A stretch of 64,000 bases of DNA from Pelotomaculum sp. PtaB.Bin104 (GCA_002067205.1 MVQL01000178.1:1-64000), one strand, 5' to 3'. Positions 31,569 through 42,248 are shown, counted from the first letter of the stretch. Translations and numbers: made by a program. Notes: generated by a model not told the origin, from the letters alone.

Positions 31569-32456
31569 TTAAACTTTTAAAAACCTGCGCACAGAGATCA
31601 TACTGCCTGCCGCACCGATAAACAGCCCCAGCAGTAGCAGTCCCTCCATCATAATCAGAATCAAATTGGGATCACTGACCATTTGCATAAAGGGCAAGGA
31701 AATCTTGATGCTGGCTATAAGAGAAAAATAACCGTAATATATGGCGGCAACCGCCAGCAAAGAGCCGGCCAGCCCTAAAAACATCCCTTCCAGCAGAAAG
31801 GGGAAGCGAACAAACCAGTTGGTTGCCCCCAGGAACTTCATAATTTCTATCTCCCGGCGCCTGGCAAAAACAGAAAGGCGGATCGTGGTAGCAATGAGAA
31901 AAACAGCCGCCACACCCAGCAAAACCATGGTGATCAGCCCGGCCACCCGCACCCAGTGACTCAAGGCCATCAGTTTTTCCACCACACCCTGGCCAAAGCG
32001 AACCTGATCCACTTGAGGCAGGCCTTCAAACTGCTTGGCCAGGGGTGCCACCTGCTCAACCAGATTTGTCTTGACCCTAAAAGCATCCGGCAGTGGATTT
32101 TCTTCTTCAAGGCCAGCTAGTATGTCCTGTCGTTCTCCAAAATTGTTCTTCATTTCCTCCAGTGCTTTTTCCTTGCTCACAAACTCAAACTGGGCCACCT
32201 CAGGCGAGCTGGTTAATTTGTCCTCAACCTCTTTTATTTGCGCAGAAGTTGCCTTGTCCTTCAAAAATATACTGATTTCAACACTTGACTCCAAATTGTC
32301 TGCCACATTGCCGGCATTTAATACGAGCAAAAGTGAGCCGCCCAGGATCAAGAGGGACACGGCCACTACCCCGATTGAAGCTATGGAAAGCCAGCTGTTG
32401 CGTAAAATATATTGGAAAGCCTCACGAAAATAATAGCCGATAGTCTTTAGTTTCAT
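31569..32456 (-). CDS. ftsX: Cell-division ABC transporter permease FtsX
   Basis: The 295-aa protein has an N-terminal membrane segment (about 20-45), an extracellular loop of about 120 residues (ECD) and three C-terminal segments, the standard FtsX layout. It pairs with FtsE and signals to a murein hydrolase or activator, probably the adjacent M23 coiled-coil protein. Its ATG overlaps the FtsE stop (ATGA), showing translational coupling. Confidence 0.95.
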   Translation of the reverse strand: MKLKTIGYYFREAFQYILRNSWLSIASIGVVAVSLLILGGSLLLVLNAGNVADNLESSVEISIFLKDKATSAQIKEVEDKLTSSPEVAQFEFVSKEKALEEMKNNFGERQDILAGLEEENPLPDAFRVKTNLVEQVAPLAKQFEGLPQVDQVRFGQGVVEKLMALSHWVRVAGLITMVLLGVAAVFLIATTIRLSVFARRREIEIMKFLGATNWFVRFPFLLEGMFLGLAGSLLAVAAIYYGYFSLIASIKISLPFMQMVSDPNLILIMMEGLLLLGLFIGAAGSMISVRRFLKV

Positions 32457-33133
32457 GGGTGGTACGTCCCCTTTTCCTCGTCCCGCACTACCCGGCCGCC
32501 AGCCAACTCGACCACACGCTTTTTCATAGCATCTACAATATCCCAGGCATGAGTTACCATGATAATGGTGGCTCCTTGCTGATTGATATCCAAAAAAAGC
32601 TTCATCAGCTCCCGTGAGGTTTCGGGATCTAAATTACCCGTGGGCTCGTCGGCAATAATCATATCCGGGTTGTTGACAATCGCCCTTGCCACACTTACCC
32701 GCTGCTGCTCACCACCTGAGAGGTGCTCGGGAAATGCGCCGGCCTTTTGGGCCAAGCTGACCAGCTCAAGCGCCTCAGGTACAGCCTTGGCAATTTTCCG
32801 GCTGGATGCCCCGGTTATTTCCAAGGCAAAGGCGACATTCTCAAATACAGTTTTTTGCGGCAGCAAGCGAAAGTCCTGGAATACCATCCCGATTTTACGG
32901 CGCAGGTAAGGTACCTCCCGCTGACGCATCCGGGTGACATTTCTCCCATTGAAAACCACCTGGCCGCTGGTGGGAAGCTCTTCACGGTAAATCAATTTTG
33001 TCAAAGTTGACTTTCCAGCCCCGCTGGGGCCTACCAGAAAAATAAACTCACCTCTATTAAAGCTGATTGTGATATTATCCAGGGCCTTAATTCCACCGGG
33101 GTACACTTTTGTGATATCGTATAACTGAATCAA
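32453..33133 (-). CDS. ftsE: Cell-division ATP-binding protein FtsE
   Basis: The 226-aa ABC ATPase has Walker A GPSGAGKST, signature LSGGEQQR, Walker B MIIADEPTGNLD and the H-loop VTHAWD. The sequence begins IQLYDITKVYPGGIKAL, typical of FtsE. It starts at TTG after GGGGTGGATGA. It is first in the ftsEX-M23 operon. Confidence 0.95.
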   Translation of the reverse strand: MIQLYDITKVYPGGIKALDNITISFNRGEFIFLVGPSGAGKSTLTKLIYREELPTSGQVVFNGRNVTRMRQREVPYLRRKIGMVFQDFRLLPQKTVFENVAFALEITGASSRKIAKAVPEALELVSLAQKAGAFPEHLSGGEQQRVSVARAIVNNPDMIIADEPTGNLDPETSRELMKLFLDINQQGATIIMVTHAWDIVDAMKKRVVELAGGRVVRDEEKGTYHP

Positions 33134-33411
33134 TCATCCACCCCATTTATAAAAGCCAAAAATCTTACGGAACTTAACAGATATAAATTTTATTTTTGAG
33201 CCTGGATAATTAACTGAGCTATCAAATGACAGGTTAATACAAGATATTAGTTAACTTCGACAAGTTTTTATAAATTCCTGCCAGGGTCGGCGAACTTCCC
33301 CCAAATCTGCCATTAAGGATCCAGTCTGCCTGCCACTGATAAAACTAAATTTTTTTTGCGGTAAGCCGACAAACCCCACCACTTGCCCAATCTGTTTACC
33401 ATAAATAAACC
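33134..33411. other. Promoter region above ftsE, no gene
   Basis: About 280 bases between ftsE and the transketolase terminator. It is AT-rich near ftsE and contains no lasting open frame or RNA motif that I recognise. Confidence 0.5.
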
Positions 33412-33443
33412 AAACCCCCGCTATTTAGACTAGCGGGGGTTCT
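33412..33443 (-). terminator. Terminator of the split transketolase unit
   Basis: Minus strand: AACCCCCGCTA-GTCTAAA-TAGCGGGGGTT followed by TGGTTT, just after the stop of the C-terminal transketolase gene. Confidence 0.85.
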
Positions 33444-33464
33444 TTAAAAGCACGACCCTTGCAC

Positions 33465-34406
33465 TTAACCTTTCCTGGCCAATACCTCTTCCACAGCAGC
33501 AATTAGATGGCGTGGGGTCAGGCCGAATTTTTCCAGCAACTCAGCAGGCGCTCCCGATTCACCAAATTTGTCCTGAATACCCACCCGCTTTAACGGTACG
33601 GGGTAGTGTTCAACAAGCACTTCGGCCACGGCCCCGCCCAGGCCGCCGATAATACTGTGTTCCTCCGCAGTCACCACTGCACCGGTTTTTCTGGCGGATT
33701 TAACAATAGCCTCCACGTCGATCGGCTTAATGGTGTGGATATCCAGCACACCGGCCTGAATGCCTTTTTCTGCTAACTTGTCCGCTGATTCCAAGGCAGC
33801 TGAAACCATAATACCGGTGGCAATAATGGTCACGTCAGTTCCTTCCCGCAGCACCACCGCCTTGCCCGGCTCGAACCGAAAGCCGTCCTCGTGCAAAACC
33901 GGCACAGCGGACCGTCCCAGGCGGATATAGACAGGGCCGTCGATGGCCGCTGCCGCTCTAACCGCGCCAGCCGTTTCCAGCGCATCAGCCGGAACAAACA
34001 CAGTCATGTTCGGCAGCACCCGCATGAGGGCGATATCTTCCACCGAAGCGTGAGAGCCTCCATCCTCGCCAACAGTGATTCCAGCATGGCTGGCCCCTAT
34101 TTTAACATTTAAGCGGGTGTAGGCTACGCTGTTGCGGACCTGCTCAAAGGCACGGCCCGAAGCAAAGATGGCAAATGAGCTGGCAAACGGAATTTTTCCT
34201 GCCGCAGCCAGGCCGGCCGCCGTACCGATCATGTTTTGTTCAGCCACCCCCATATCAAAAAAACGCTCAGGGAAAGTCTTGCCAAAGTCGTAGGACTTGG
34301 TGGACTTAGCCAGATCAGCGTCCAAAGCCACTATATCGTTGTTTTCCCGGCCCAACTGCAGCAGCGCCTCACCATATGCCTCTCTGGTTGCTATTTTTTT
34401 ACTCAT
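33465..34406 (-). CDS. Transketolase, C-terminal subunit
   Basis: The 313-aa protein matches the pyrimidine-binding and C-terminal domains of transketolase: DLAKSTKSYDFGKTFPERFFDMGVAEQNM, where Glu activates the thiamine cofactor, then SFAIFASGRAFEQVRNS. Together with the N-terminal subunit just upstream it forms a split transketolase that moves two-carbon units between sugar phosphates in the non-oxidative pentose phosphate pathway. The genes are 46 bases apart and share a terminator. The family name is certain; xylulose versus other specificity cannot be seen. Confidence 0.93.
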   Translation of the reverse strand: MSKKIATREAYGEALLQLGRENNDIVALDADLAKSTKSYDFGKTFPERFFDMGVAEQNMIGTAAGLAAAGKIPFASSFAIFASGRAFEQVRNSVAYTRLNVKIGASHAGITVGEDGGSHASVEDIALMRVLPNMTVFVPADALETAGAVRAAAAIDGPVYIRLGRSAVPVLHEDGFRFEPGKAVVLREGTDVTIIATGIMVSAALESADKLAEKGIQAGVLDIHTIKPIDVEAIVKSARKTGAVVTAEEHSIIGGLGGAVAEVLVEHYPVPLKRVGIQDKFGESGAPAELLEKFGLTPRHLIAAVEEVLARKG

Positions 34407-34451
34407 TAAGAAGAACCCCCTATGAAATATGGTGCCATACTTCTCGACTCT

Positions 34452-35264
34452 CTACTCCAATTCCTTCAGTGCCTGCTGTACTTCATTGGGCTTAGGTGCC
34501 ACACCATGCCAGCCCACCTGGTTTTCCATGAACGAGCAGCCCTTGCCTTTAGTTGTTTCCGCGACAATCATGGTCGGCTTCCCTTTAACAGATTTCGCTT
34601 CAGCCAGGGCGTCAATGATCTGCATTATGTCATGGCCATCTATATTGATCACATGCCAGCCAAAGGCAAGCCATTTATCAGCTACCGGCTCTGGAGACAT
34701 CACCTCGCACACCGGGCCGTCGATCTGAAAGCCGTTGTGGTCTACAAAAGCTACTAGGTTGTCCAATTTATAGTGAGCGGCTGCCATCGCTGCCTCCCAA
34801 ATCATTCCTTCGTCCAGCTCACCGTCACCGATGAGTACGTAAACGCGGTAGTCTCTATTGTCCAGGCGGCCCGCTAAAGCCATGCCATTGGCAGCAGCAA
34901 GACCTTGTCCAAGGGAGCCGGTCGACATCTCCACCCCGGGCAGCTTGCGCATATCCGGGTGCCCCTGCAGCCGGCTGCCCAATTTACGCAGAGTCTTCAG
35001 TTCCTCCACCGGAAAAAATCCCCGCTCCGCCAGGGCCGCGTATAGCACTGGGGCGGCATGCCCCTTGGAGAGCACAAAGCGATCGCGATCCGGCCAGTCC
35101 GGCTGGGCAGGGTTTAGGCGTAATTCATGAAAGTACAGCGTCGTAACTATGTCGGCTGCCGACAGAGAACCGCCGGGGTGCCCGGAGCCGGCCTCACCCA
35201 GCATCTTAATGATATGCTTTCTTATTTCTTTAGCCTTTTGTTGCAGTACCTCAATTTCCCCCAT
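34452..35264 (-). CDS. Transketolase, N-terminal subunit
   Basis: This 270-aa protein has the thiamine-diphosphate-binding domain: GSGHPGGSLS near residue 30, SKGHAAPVLYAALAE, and the GDGELDEGMIWEAAM metal motif (GDG with downstream N/H ligands). It pairs with the downstream C-terminal subunit. CCGGAGG sits nine bases before the ATG at 35264; the longer start at 35282 overlaps the stop of the YitT gene (ATGA) and lacks a good site. It probably forms an operon with yitT-like gene upstream. Confidence 0.93.
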   Translation of the reverse strand: MGEIEVLQQKAKEIRKHIIKMLGEAGSGHPGGSLSAADIVTTLYFHELRLNPAQPDWPDRDRFVLSKGHAAPVLYAALAERGFFPVEELKTLRKLGSRLQGHPDMRKLPGVEMSTGSLGQGLAAANGMALAGRLDNRDYRVYVLIGDGELDEGMIWEAAMAAAHYKLDNLVAFVDHNGFQIDGPVCEVMSPEPVADKWLAFGWHVINIDGHDIMQIIDALAEAKSVKGKPTMIVAETTKGKGCSFMENQVGWHGVAPKPNEVQQALKELE

Positions 35265-35278
35265 GCTAAAACCTCCGG

Positions 35279-36124
35279 TCATTTTTTATACTCTTTAAAG
35301 CCCTCACCGAGCACCTCGTGCACATCCGCCAGGATCACGAAAGCATGCCGGTCAACTTGATAAATAATTTCTTTTAAACGGGTTACCTCGGACCTGTTCA
35401 CCACCGACAGGAGCACCTCCTTATCTACCCCAGTGTATACCCCACGAGCAGGCCAGGCAGTGGCGCCCCGGTTTAACCCTTCCACAATAGCTGTCGATAT
35501 TTCCGCCGGATAATCGGAAATAATTAAAAACGCCTTGGTATAGCTGAAACCCTCTTGTACCAGGTCAATCAGCCAGGCTGTAACAAAGATGGTAATCAGA
35601 GCATACATAGCCAGCTCAGCTGAGTCGAAGACAACCCCGGCCACCACGACGATGGTAGCGTCCACCAGAAAAAGCAACTGCCCGATATTAATACCCGTAT
35701 AGGTGCGCAAGATCGCCGCCAGCAGGTCGGTGCCACCGGTTGTGCCGCTATACTTAAAGACAAACCCCAGTCCCAGGCCCACCAGCACCCCGCCGAACAG
35801 GCTGGACAATAAAAGGTCCTGGGTGGGAACAGGCAAAAAGGGCGCCAGCGCATCAACAGTCAGGGAAAGCGTGATCGTTCCATAGAGGGAGCGAAAGCCA
35901 AAATGCAGCCCCAGCCGGTAGAGCGCCATTGCAAAAAGCGGCACATTTAAAACAAGCATCGCCGCCCCGACCGGTACATTAATAAGATAATACAGGATTG
36001 TGGCAATACCACTGACCCCGCCGGCCGCAATTTTATTGGGAATGAGAAACATGTCCAGACCCAGGGCAGTTAAAAAAACACCGGCACTGACCCCGGCAAT
36101 TTCCCGGATAATTTTAAAGCGCAT
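35279..36124 (-). CDS. YitT-family membrane protein
   Basis: The 281-aa protein has five to six membrane segments in the first 190 residues (FLTALGLDMFLIPNKIAAGGVSGIATILYYL) and a C-terminal DUF2179 domain (RGATAWPARGVYTGVDKEVLLSVVNR). YitT proteins may be transporters; substrate is unknown. TTTGGAG upstream supports the ATG at 36124. Its stop overlaps the alternative start of the transketolase N-subunit. Confidence 0.9.
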   Translation of the reverse strand: MRFKIIREIAGVSAGVFLTALGLDMFLIPNKIAAGGVSGIATILYYLINVPVGAAMLVLNVPLFAMALYRLGLHFGFRSLYGTITLSLTVDALAPFLPVPTQDLLLSSLFGGVLVGLGLGFVFKYSGTTGGTDLLAAILRTYTGINIGQLLFLVDATIVVVAGVVFDSAELAMYALITIFVTAWLIDLVQEGFSYTKAFLIISDYPAEISTAIVEGLNRGATAWPARGVYTGVDKEVLLSVVNRSEVTRLKEIIYQVDRHAFVILADVHEVLGEGFKEYKK

Positions 36125-36255
36125 GGTCTGACACTCCAAAAACCATATCAAAGCTTTATTGGATAAATCTATGTTGTCCAGAACACCTCCATGCTATAAA
36201 AAGTATTATTCTTTTCAATACGACAAATTCCTCCCCAAAACCCGAAATTGACCAT

Positions 36256-36287
36256 ATAAAAAAGCCGCTGCCTCCGGCATCGGCCTT
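36256..36287 (-). terminator. Terminator of the secA-prfB operon
   Basis: Minus strand: GCCGATGCC-GGA-GGCAGCGGC with one mismatch, then TTTTTT. It lies 70 bases beyond the prfB stop. Confidence 0.85.
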
Positions 36288-36354
36288 CCCTGTTACTTAT
36301 ATTTGACAAAGCATCCCTATCTTCTACCGTGTAATAACCCTGGTTAAATGCTGC

Positions 36355-37465
36355 CTACTTGTTCTGTCCCCGCGCTTTTTCCTTCAAAAAGGCCGCAATA
36401 AAGGAGTCTATTTCTCCATCCATAACCGCATTGATATTTCCGGTTTCCTCATTGGTGCGGTGATCTTTAACCAGGCTGTACGGGTGAAAAACATAGGAGC
36501 GGATTTGGCTGCCCCAGGCAATTTCCTGCTGATCACCGCGCAGGGCTGCCAGCTCAGCTTCCTTTTTGCGCAATTCCAAATCAGTCAGCTTGGCCCGGAG
36601 CATTTTCATAGCCGCCAGGCGGTTGGAAAACTGGGAGCGCTCATTTTGACATGAGACTACAATCCCCGTCGGGATATGGGTGATCCGGACTGCTGAGTCT
36701 GTTTTATTAATATGCTGCCCGCCGGCACCGCTGGAGCGAAAGGTGTCAATTCTCAAATCTTCCTGGTTAATCTGTATATCAACATCGTCTTCCACCTCAG
36801 GGAGCACATCCAGCGAGGCAAAGGAGGTGTGCCGCCGGCCGGCAGCATCAAAAGGGGATATGCGCACCAGCCGGTGCACCCCTTTTTCTGAACGAAGGTA
36901 GCCGTAGGCGTTGGGGCCACTTACCTCAAGAGTAGCGCTTTTGATGCCCGCCTCGTCGCCGGGCAGCAGGTCGAGCACGTCGATCTTGAATTTGTGGCGC
37001 TCCGCCCACCGGGTATACATGCGGACCAGCATCTCCACCCAGTCCTGGGATTCAGTTCCCCCGGCTCCGGCATGAAGAGAAATGATTGCATTGCCACGGT
37101 CATACAGGCCACTCAGCAGAACGGCCAGTTCCAGATCCGCCACCCTGCGGGTAAGAGCGATCATACCCTCCCTTATTTCAGCTGCTACAGCCTCATCGTT
37201 TTCTTCTTCGCCCAGTTCAGCCAGTACCACCAAGTCTTCAAAATTTCCGGCCAGTTCCTGAAATACTATGACTTTGTCCTTTAATTGCGAGATCCGCTGA
37301 ACAATTTTTTGCGCCTGGTCCTGATCCTCCCAGAAGCCGTTGTCCATCATCTGCTTTTCCAATAAATAAATTTCCTCTGCTTTATCGGCTATGTCAAAGA
37401 GAAACCCTCAAATCTTCAATTCGTCTTTTAATTGGTTCCAGCTCTTTTTTAATGTCTGTGTACAT
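36355..37465 (-). CDS. prfB: Peptide chain release factor 2 with programmed +1 frameshift
   Basis: RF2 recognises UGA and UAA. The ATG at 37465 opens a 23-codon frame (MYTDIKKELEPIKRRIEDLR...) ending AGG GTT TCT CTT UGA C, the conserved frameshift site. Slipping +1 on CTT-UGA gives DIADKAEEIYLLEKQ and joins the 335-aa main frame. The whole is 369 aa. The GGQ motif is SSGAGGQHIN, and the stop-recognition region lies earlier. UGA (37396-37394) thus autoregulates RF2 levels. It follows secA by 30 bases, an arrangement common in Firmicutes. Confidence 0.95.
37386..37410 (-). promoter_or_regulatory. Programmed +1 ribosomal frameshift site in prfB
   Basis: On the message the bases AGG GTT TCT CTT TGA C end at 37393. 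CTT-TGA-C is the canonical slippery stop. The upstream AGGGTTT acts as an internal Shine-Dalgarno-like element, weaker than the usual AGGGGG. Confidence 0.95.
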
Positions 37466-37494
37466 TATCTCACCGCTTTTTAATTATATTTACG

Positions 37495-40149
37495 TTACAC
37501 TGCTTGCGCCCGGCCGCAGCATTTCTTAAATTTTTTGCCGCTGCCGCACGGGCAGGGGTCATTGCGCCCGATCTTACTTTCCTTGCGCACGGGCTGTTTC
37601 GGCCCGTCATCCGAATAGCGGTTTTCTACAACCACCCGCTTTTTCTGCTGCTCCGGCTGAACCACATTAACCCGGAAGATGTAACGCACCACTTCTTCCT
37701 GAATAGAGTCGATCATATTCTGAAACATATCATAGCCCTCGAACTTGTACTCTACCAGAGGGTCTTTTTGGCCGTAGGCCCGGAGCCCTATGCCCTCCCT
37801 GAGCTGGTCCATGGCATCAAGGTGGTCCATCCATTTTTCATCAACAATGCGAAGCATAACTACCCGCTCAATATCCCGCATCGTGACAGGTCCAATTTCC
37901 TGCTCCCTGGCCTCATACTTTTCTCTGGAAAGAGCGGTTAGATAGGACTGCAACTCTTGGCGCCCCATCCCCTCCAGGTCTTCAGGGGCCAGTTGGTGGG
38001 CCGGCAGGTATAGCTGCTCAGAATGCTCCAATAGCCCTTTCAAATCCCACTCTTCAGGGTAAACCCCTTCCGGTGCGTAGACAGCTATCGCCCGCTCTAC
38101 CGTTGCATCGATCATTTCCATAATATTATCTTTCAGATCACTGCCGGTTAGCACCTGGCGGCGCTGCTTATATATTATTTCACGCTGCTGGTTCATCACA
38201 TCATCGTATTGGAGCACATGCTTGCGGATATCAAAGTTTCGGTTTTCAACTCTTTTCTGAGCTGTTTCAATAGACCGGGTAATCATGGCGTGCTCGATGG
38301 GCATATCCTCCTCAATACCCAGCCGGTCCATTATCCCTGAAATATTATCTGAGCCGAAAAGGCGCATCAGGTCATCCTCTAAGGAGCTGAAAAACTGGGT
38401 GGCACCGGGGTCACCCTGACGGCCGCAGCGGCCGCGGAGCTGGTTGTCAATCCGCCTGCTTTCGTGCCTCTCCGTTCCCAGGATATACAGCCCCCCCTGC
38501 TCCACAACTAGGCGCCGCTCTTCTTCTGCCTGCTTCCGGTATTTCTCCTGCATCTCCCGGAGGATCGGGTCTTCCGTCCCAGTGGCGGCAACCTGGGTGC
38601 CTGCTTCCAGCTCAGGGTGCAGCTTGCACATTTCCTGGCGGGCTAAAAAATCCGGATTCCCCCCAAGCAAAATGTCAGTACCACGACCAGCCATATTGGT
38701 GGCGATGGTCACTGCTCCCCAGCGCCCGGCTTGAGCGATAATTTCTGCCTCTTTATCGTGATACTTGGCGTTTAATACCTGGTGGTCAACACCCCGGTGT
38801 TTAAGCATACGGCTGAGCACTTCTGATTTTTCAATAGAAATTGTCCCGGCCAGTACAGGCTGTCCCAGGTCATGCCGGGATACTATTTCGTCCACCGCGG
38901 CCCGGAACTTGGCCTGCTCGGTTTTGTAGATCACATCCGCAAGGTCCTTGCGGATCATCGGCTTGTTGGTTGGGATCACCACCACGTCCAAACCGTAAAT
39001 TTTCTTCAGTTCCTGTTCCTCTGTTTCAGCGGTACCAGTCATCCCAGCCAGTTTATCATACATCCGGAAATAGTTTTGAAAAGTAATGGTCGCCAGAGTT
39101 TGGGACTCCCGCTCAATCTTGACGCCCTCTTTAGCCTCGATAGCCTGGTGCAGGCCGTCGCTGTATCTCCGGCCGAACATCAAGCGGCCGGTAAACTCAT
39201 CAACAATGATCACCTGACCGTCCTTGACCACGTAGTCACGGTCCCGCTTCATCAAGCCGCAGGCCTTCAAGGCCTGGTTCAGGTGGTGGGTAAGCTCAAT
39301 GTTTTTGTCATCGTAGAGGTTCTCCACACCGAGCATTTTTTCCACCTTGGCCACTCCTGACTCGGTAATGGCCACCGCATGCGCTTTTTCATCCACGGTG
39401 TAGTCATCCTCGCGGGTCAGCCGGGGGACAATTTTAGCAAAGGTGTAGTATAATTCAGTTGATTTTTCCGCCTGGCCGGAAATAATCAGCGGGGTTCTGG
39501 CCTCATCGATCAGGATACTGTCCACCTCATCCACGATGGCGTAGTTCAGCTCTCGCTGTACTAGCTGGTCCGGGTGGATCGCCATATTGTCCCTCAGGTA
39601 ATCAAAACCAAACTCGTTATTAGTCCCGTAGGTAATATCAGAGCGGTAGGCCCGCTGGCGGTCACCCCATTCCAAACCGTGCGCCACCAGGCCGACACTT
39701 AAACCTAGATAGTTGTACACCTGGCCCATCCACTCACTGTCCCGTCGGGCTAGATAGTCGTTCACCGTAATCACGTGGACCCCTTTGCCCGTTAGGGCAT
39801 TCAGGTAAACCGGCAGGGTAGCTACCAGGGTTTTACCCTCACCGGTTTTCATCTCGGCGATGCGCCCCTGGTGCAACACAATCCCACCCAGCAGCTGTAC
39901 ATCAAAGTGCCTCATCCCCAGGACCCGGCGGGACGCCTCCCGCACCACGGCAAAGGCCTCGGGGAGAATATCATCAAGGGTCTGCCCCTTTTCTAAACGT
40001 TCCCTGAAAACCGCAGTCATGCCTTTAAGTTCTTCTTCCCGCAGGTCGGATACTTTCGGTTCAAATTGATTAATCTCATCGACAATCCGCTGGATCTTCT
40101 TCACTTCACGGGCGTTGTCATCAAGCCAGTCTTTTATGAATCCAAGCAC
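37495..40149 (-). CDS. secA: Protein translocase ATPase SecA
   Basis: The 884-aa SecA has [14 protein letters not shown] (Walker A), [17 protein letters not shown] (Walker B), [14 protein letters not shown], the preprotein-crosslinking region, and a C-terminal zinc motif [14 protein letters not shown]. It drives Sec-dependent protein export. Length is typical. It starts at GTG after AGAGGTGG. It is followed by prfB and preceded by hpf on the same strand, with a terminator between. Confidence 0.98.
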   Translation of the reverse strand: MLGFIKDWLDDNAREVKKIQRIVDEINQFEPKVSDLREEELKGMTAVFRERLEKGQTLDDILPEAFAVVREASRRVLGMRHFDVQLLGGIVLHQGRIAEMKTGEGKTLVATLPVYLNALTGKGVHVITVNDYLARRDSEWMGQVYNYLGLSVGLVAHGLEWGDRQRAYRSDITYGTNNEFGFDYLRDNMAIHPDQLVQRELNYAIVDEVDSILIDEARTPLIISGQAEKSTELYYTFAKIVPRLTREDDYTVDEKAHAVAITESGVAKVEKMLGVENLYDDKNIELTHHLNQALKACGLMKRDRDYVVKDGQVIIVDEFTGRLMFGRRYSDGLHQAIEAKEGVKIERESQTLATITFQNYFRMYDKLAGMTGTAETEEQELKKIYGLDVVVIPTNKPMIRKDLADVIYKTEQAKFRAAVDEIVSRHDLGQPVLAGTISIEKSEVLSRMLKHRGVDHQVLNAKYHDKEAEIIAQAGRWGAVTIATNMAGRGTDILLGGNPDFLARQEMCKLHPELEAGTQVAATGTEDPILREMQEKYRKQAEEERRLVVEQGGLYILGTERHESRRIDNQLRGRCGRQGDPGATQFFSSLEDDLMRLFGSDNISGIMDRLGIEEDMPIEHAMITRSIETAQKRVENRNFDIRKHVLQYDDVMNQQREIIYKQRRQVLTGSDLKDNIMEMIDATVERAIAVYAPEGVYPEEWDLKGLLEHSEQLYLPAHQLAPEDLEGMGRQELQSYLTALSREKYEAREQEIGPVTMRDIERVVMLRIVDEKWMDHLDAMDQLREGIGLRAYGQKDPLVEYKFEGYDMFQNMIDSIQEEVVRYIFRVNVVQPEQQKKRVVVENRYSDDGPKQPVRKESKIGRNDPCPCGSGKKFKKCCGRAQAV

Positions 40150-40248
40150 CTATACCACCTCTAATCTTGGCAACAAAAATCACAAGCGTACAAAGATATT
40201 ATACTTGATTATTTATAAGATGGTCAATTATACAATATTTACAAAAGT

Positions 40249-40273
40249 GAAAAGCGCCCCTTGTGGGGCGCTG
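40249..40273 (-). terminator. Terminator between hpf and secA
   Basis: Minus strand: AGCGCCCC-ACAA-GGGGCGCT then TTTC. Confidence 0.8.
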
Positions 40274-40316
40274 GACCAGTCTTCTTCAATATTATAAAAT
40301 TATATCCCTTAAATGT

Positions 40317-40841
40317 TTAGAAATCTTCTTCAATCAACCCGTAATTACCGTCTTTACGTTTGTAAACCACATTTACCTTCTCTGTTTCAGCATTGGAAAA
40401 AACAAAAAAATTATGCCCGAGCAAATTCATCTGGAGCACAGCCTCCTCGACCGGCATGGGCTTGTACGCAAACCGCTTGGTCTTCACCAGCCTCGGCGCT
40501 TCTTCTTCACTTACTGCAGGCACTGTTATGCTTGGCTCACTAATGATCCGCACACCACGCCTTTGCAGCTTACCCTTGTATTTCATTATCTGCCTTTCCA
40601 GCTTTTCCACCACCAAATCGGCTGTGGCATACATATCTCCAGTGCTTTCCTCGCCTCTAAGGATCATTCCGTTAACCGGTATGGTTACTTCGATCCGGTG
40701 CAAACCCCTTTCTACCGTCATAGTAACTTGGGCATCGCCTAAATTGTCAATGTATCTATTCAGCTTGCCGACACGCTTTTCTATATAGTCTTTCAACGCG
40801 TCCGTAACTTCAATATTCCTGCCGCGCACCTGTACTTTCAT
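40317..40841 (-). CDS. hpf: Ribosome hibernation-promoting factor, long form (HPF/RaiA)
   Basis: The 174-aa long-form HPF has an N-terminal ribosome-binding domain (MKVQVRGRNIEVTDALKDYIEKR) and a C-terminal dimerisation domain (KRFAYKPMPVEEAVLQMNLLGHNFFVF). It dimerises 70S ribosomes into 100S in stationary phase. The ATG at 40841 has AAAGGAGG; the track's earlier TTG has no spacing. It stands directly above secA, a common Firmicutes order. Confidence 0.97.
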   Translation of the reverse strand: MKVQVRGRNIEVTDALKDYIEKRVGKLNRYIDNLGDAQVTMTVERGLHRIEVTIPVNGMILRGEESTGDMYATADLVVEKLERQIMKYKGKLQRRGVRIISEPSITVPAVSEEEAPRLVKTKRFAYKPMPVEEAVLQMNLLGHNFFVFSNAETEKVNVVYKRKDGNYGLIEEDF

Positions 40842-40967
40842 AGCCAAAACCTCCTTTTACGAATCTTAGATCAATATTATTCCCCAGGATTAGCGCAATT
40901 CCTGCATATTTTCTTGAAAAACAGGTATTTTTTGTTATCATCAAGATCTTAAATAGGTTCTGATAAG

Positions 40968-40994
40968 TAAAAACCCCAGGCTGGCTGGGGTTAA
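40968..40994 (-). terminator. Terminator of the second cold-shock gene
   Basis: Minus strand: ACCCCAG-CCAG-CCTGGGGT then TTTTTA. It lies right after the cold-shock stop. Confidence 0.85.
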
Positions 40995-41000
40995 CCACAT

Positions 41001-41198
41001 TTATATTTTTGCAACGTTGGCCGCTTGCGACCCCCGGGCGCCTTCGACAATATCGAATTCAACCTTTTGACCTTCATTTAAGGTCTTAAAGCCTTCTTCC
41101 TGAATCGCCGAAAAGTGGACGAATACGTCTCCCCCATCCTCCCTCTCGATAAAACCATAACCTTTTTCCTGATTAAACCACTTGACCTTACCTAACAC
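41001..41198 (-). CDS. Cold-shock protein, CspA family (copy 2)
   Basis: A 65-aa single cold-shock domain with KGYGFIE and [11 protein letters not shown] motifs. It is closely related to the copy at 11046-11243. It starts at GTG with AGGAGG nine bases upstream. The 5' leader is about 50 bases, so a long cold-shock leader is not evident. Confidence 0.96.
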   Translation of the reverse strand: MLGKVKWFNQEKGYGFIEREDGGDVFVHFSAIQEEGFKTLNEGQKVEFDIVEGARGSQAANVAKI

Positions 41199-41252
41199 AA
41201 AAACATACCTCCTAGAAGCTTAATTCCGTGGGTCATTAACTCACGCAAAGCC

Positions 41253-41281
41253 ATGTTAACATAGGGGCATGCCTATGTCAA
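41253..41281 (-). promoter_or_regulatory. Promoter of the second cold-shock gene
   Basis: TTGACA (41281-41276, minus) and TAACAT (41258-41253) are 17 bases apart. The spacer contains a near-palindrome ATAGGCATGCCCCTAT that could be an operator. Confidence 0.65.
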
Positions 41282-41501
41282 GCCTTTCCATAGGATACTT
41301 CTGATATACATATATCCCTGATCCATCTTTATCTTTGTCGAAAAAATCCTGTTGAAGGCTGTATGTGCAGAAGTTCCTGTTGATAATGTGGATAAGTCTG
41401 TTAGTAACTAATAAAATCTATAGTTTTGTTGTGTGTAACTCAAGCCATCAGTGCAGACGGTGTCAAATTTTGTAATAACCTGGCATGATTTTTGTAGAAT
41501 C
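41282..41501. other. Intergenic region between comF and the cold-shock gene
   Basis: About 220 bases without a gene. It is AT-rich (41330-41480), with no RNA motif or terminator of note on either strand. Confidence 0.4.
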
Positions 41502-42236
41502 TTATAGACATCTACCGGTAGCCGCAGTAAAACAGAACACCCGTGCCGCCCCGGCCTGACTCAGTGTTGTCGCGACAGCCGACATTGTAGAACCTGTAGT
41601 AAAAACATCATCAATTATTAAAATATCCTTGTCATTAATAGTCGCTTTGTCCGCTACCTGGAAAGCATTCTGCAAATTTATTTCTCGGGCAGCCCGGTTT
41701 AGCCCGGTCTGAGCTGGTGTTTCCAATCTTTTATGCAAGGCCTGCCCGTCAACTGGTAGGTCCAAAAGGGTGCCAATCTCTTTTGCCAGCAAGCCTGATT
41801 GGTTGAACCCCCTTTCGCAAAGCTTGTTCCTGGCCAGCGGCACCGGTATGATCAAGTCAAACCCGCCAGATATGTCTCCCGATTTTATTTCCCCAGCCAT
41901 TAAAACAGCCAGTGGCCTGGCCAGCCAGCGGCTGCCACCATATTTAAGACGATGGATCGTCTGCCTCAAGACGCCCTCATAGGGTCCTAGAGCGCGGGCC
42001 AGGACAAAGGGCCACGCATGAGTCCGGCATTCGCGGCACAATTGCACTCCTCCGGCCTGAGGATCTTGCCCCAAGATCCGGCCACACCGGTAACACCGGG
42101 GAACCTGGCGGTACTGATCAAATAGAGCCCGGCAAGTTGCGCAGATCCCCGCCCCGACGGAGCCGCAGAAAGGGCATTCCAGTTTTGAGGGGAAAAACAG
42201 GTCCAGCAAACTGTCCAACCATCCGGAAAGCACCAT
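41502..42236 (-). CDS. comF: ComF-family phosphoribosyltransferase
   Basis: The 244-aa protein has N-terminal zinc knuckles (ECPFCGSVGAGICATC, CYRCG, CREC) and a phosphoribosyltransferase fold with the PRPP loop ILIIDDVFTTGSTMSA near the C-terminus. The B. subtilis homologue acts in late DNA uptake. It follows the GGDEF gene by 12 bases on the same strand, so it is co-transcribed with it. It begins ATG after GGGGGAACC. Confidence 0.92.
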   Translation of the reverse strand: MVLSGWLDSLLDLFFPSKLECPFCGSVGAGICATCRALFDQYRQVPRCYRCGRILGQDPQAGGVQLCRECRTHAWPFVLARALGPYEGVLRQTIHRLKYGGSRWLARPLAVLMAGEIKSGDISGGFDLIIPVPLARNKLCERGFNQSGLLAKEIGTLLDLPVDGQALHKRLETPAQTGLNRAAREINLQNAFQVADKATINDKDILIIDDVFTTGSTMSAVATTLSQAGAARVFCFTAATGRCL

Positions 42237-42248
42237 GGTTCCCCCTTA

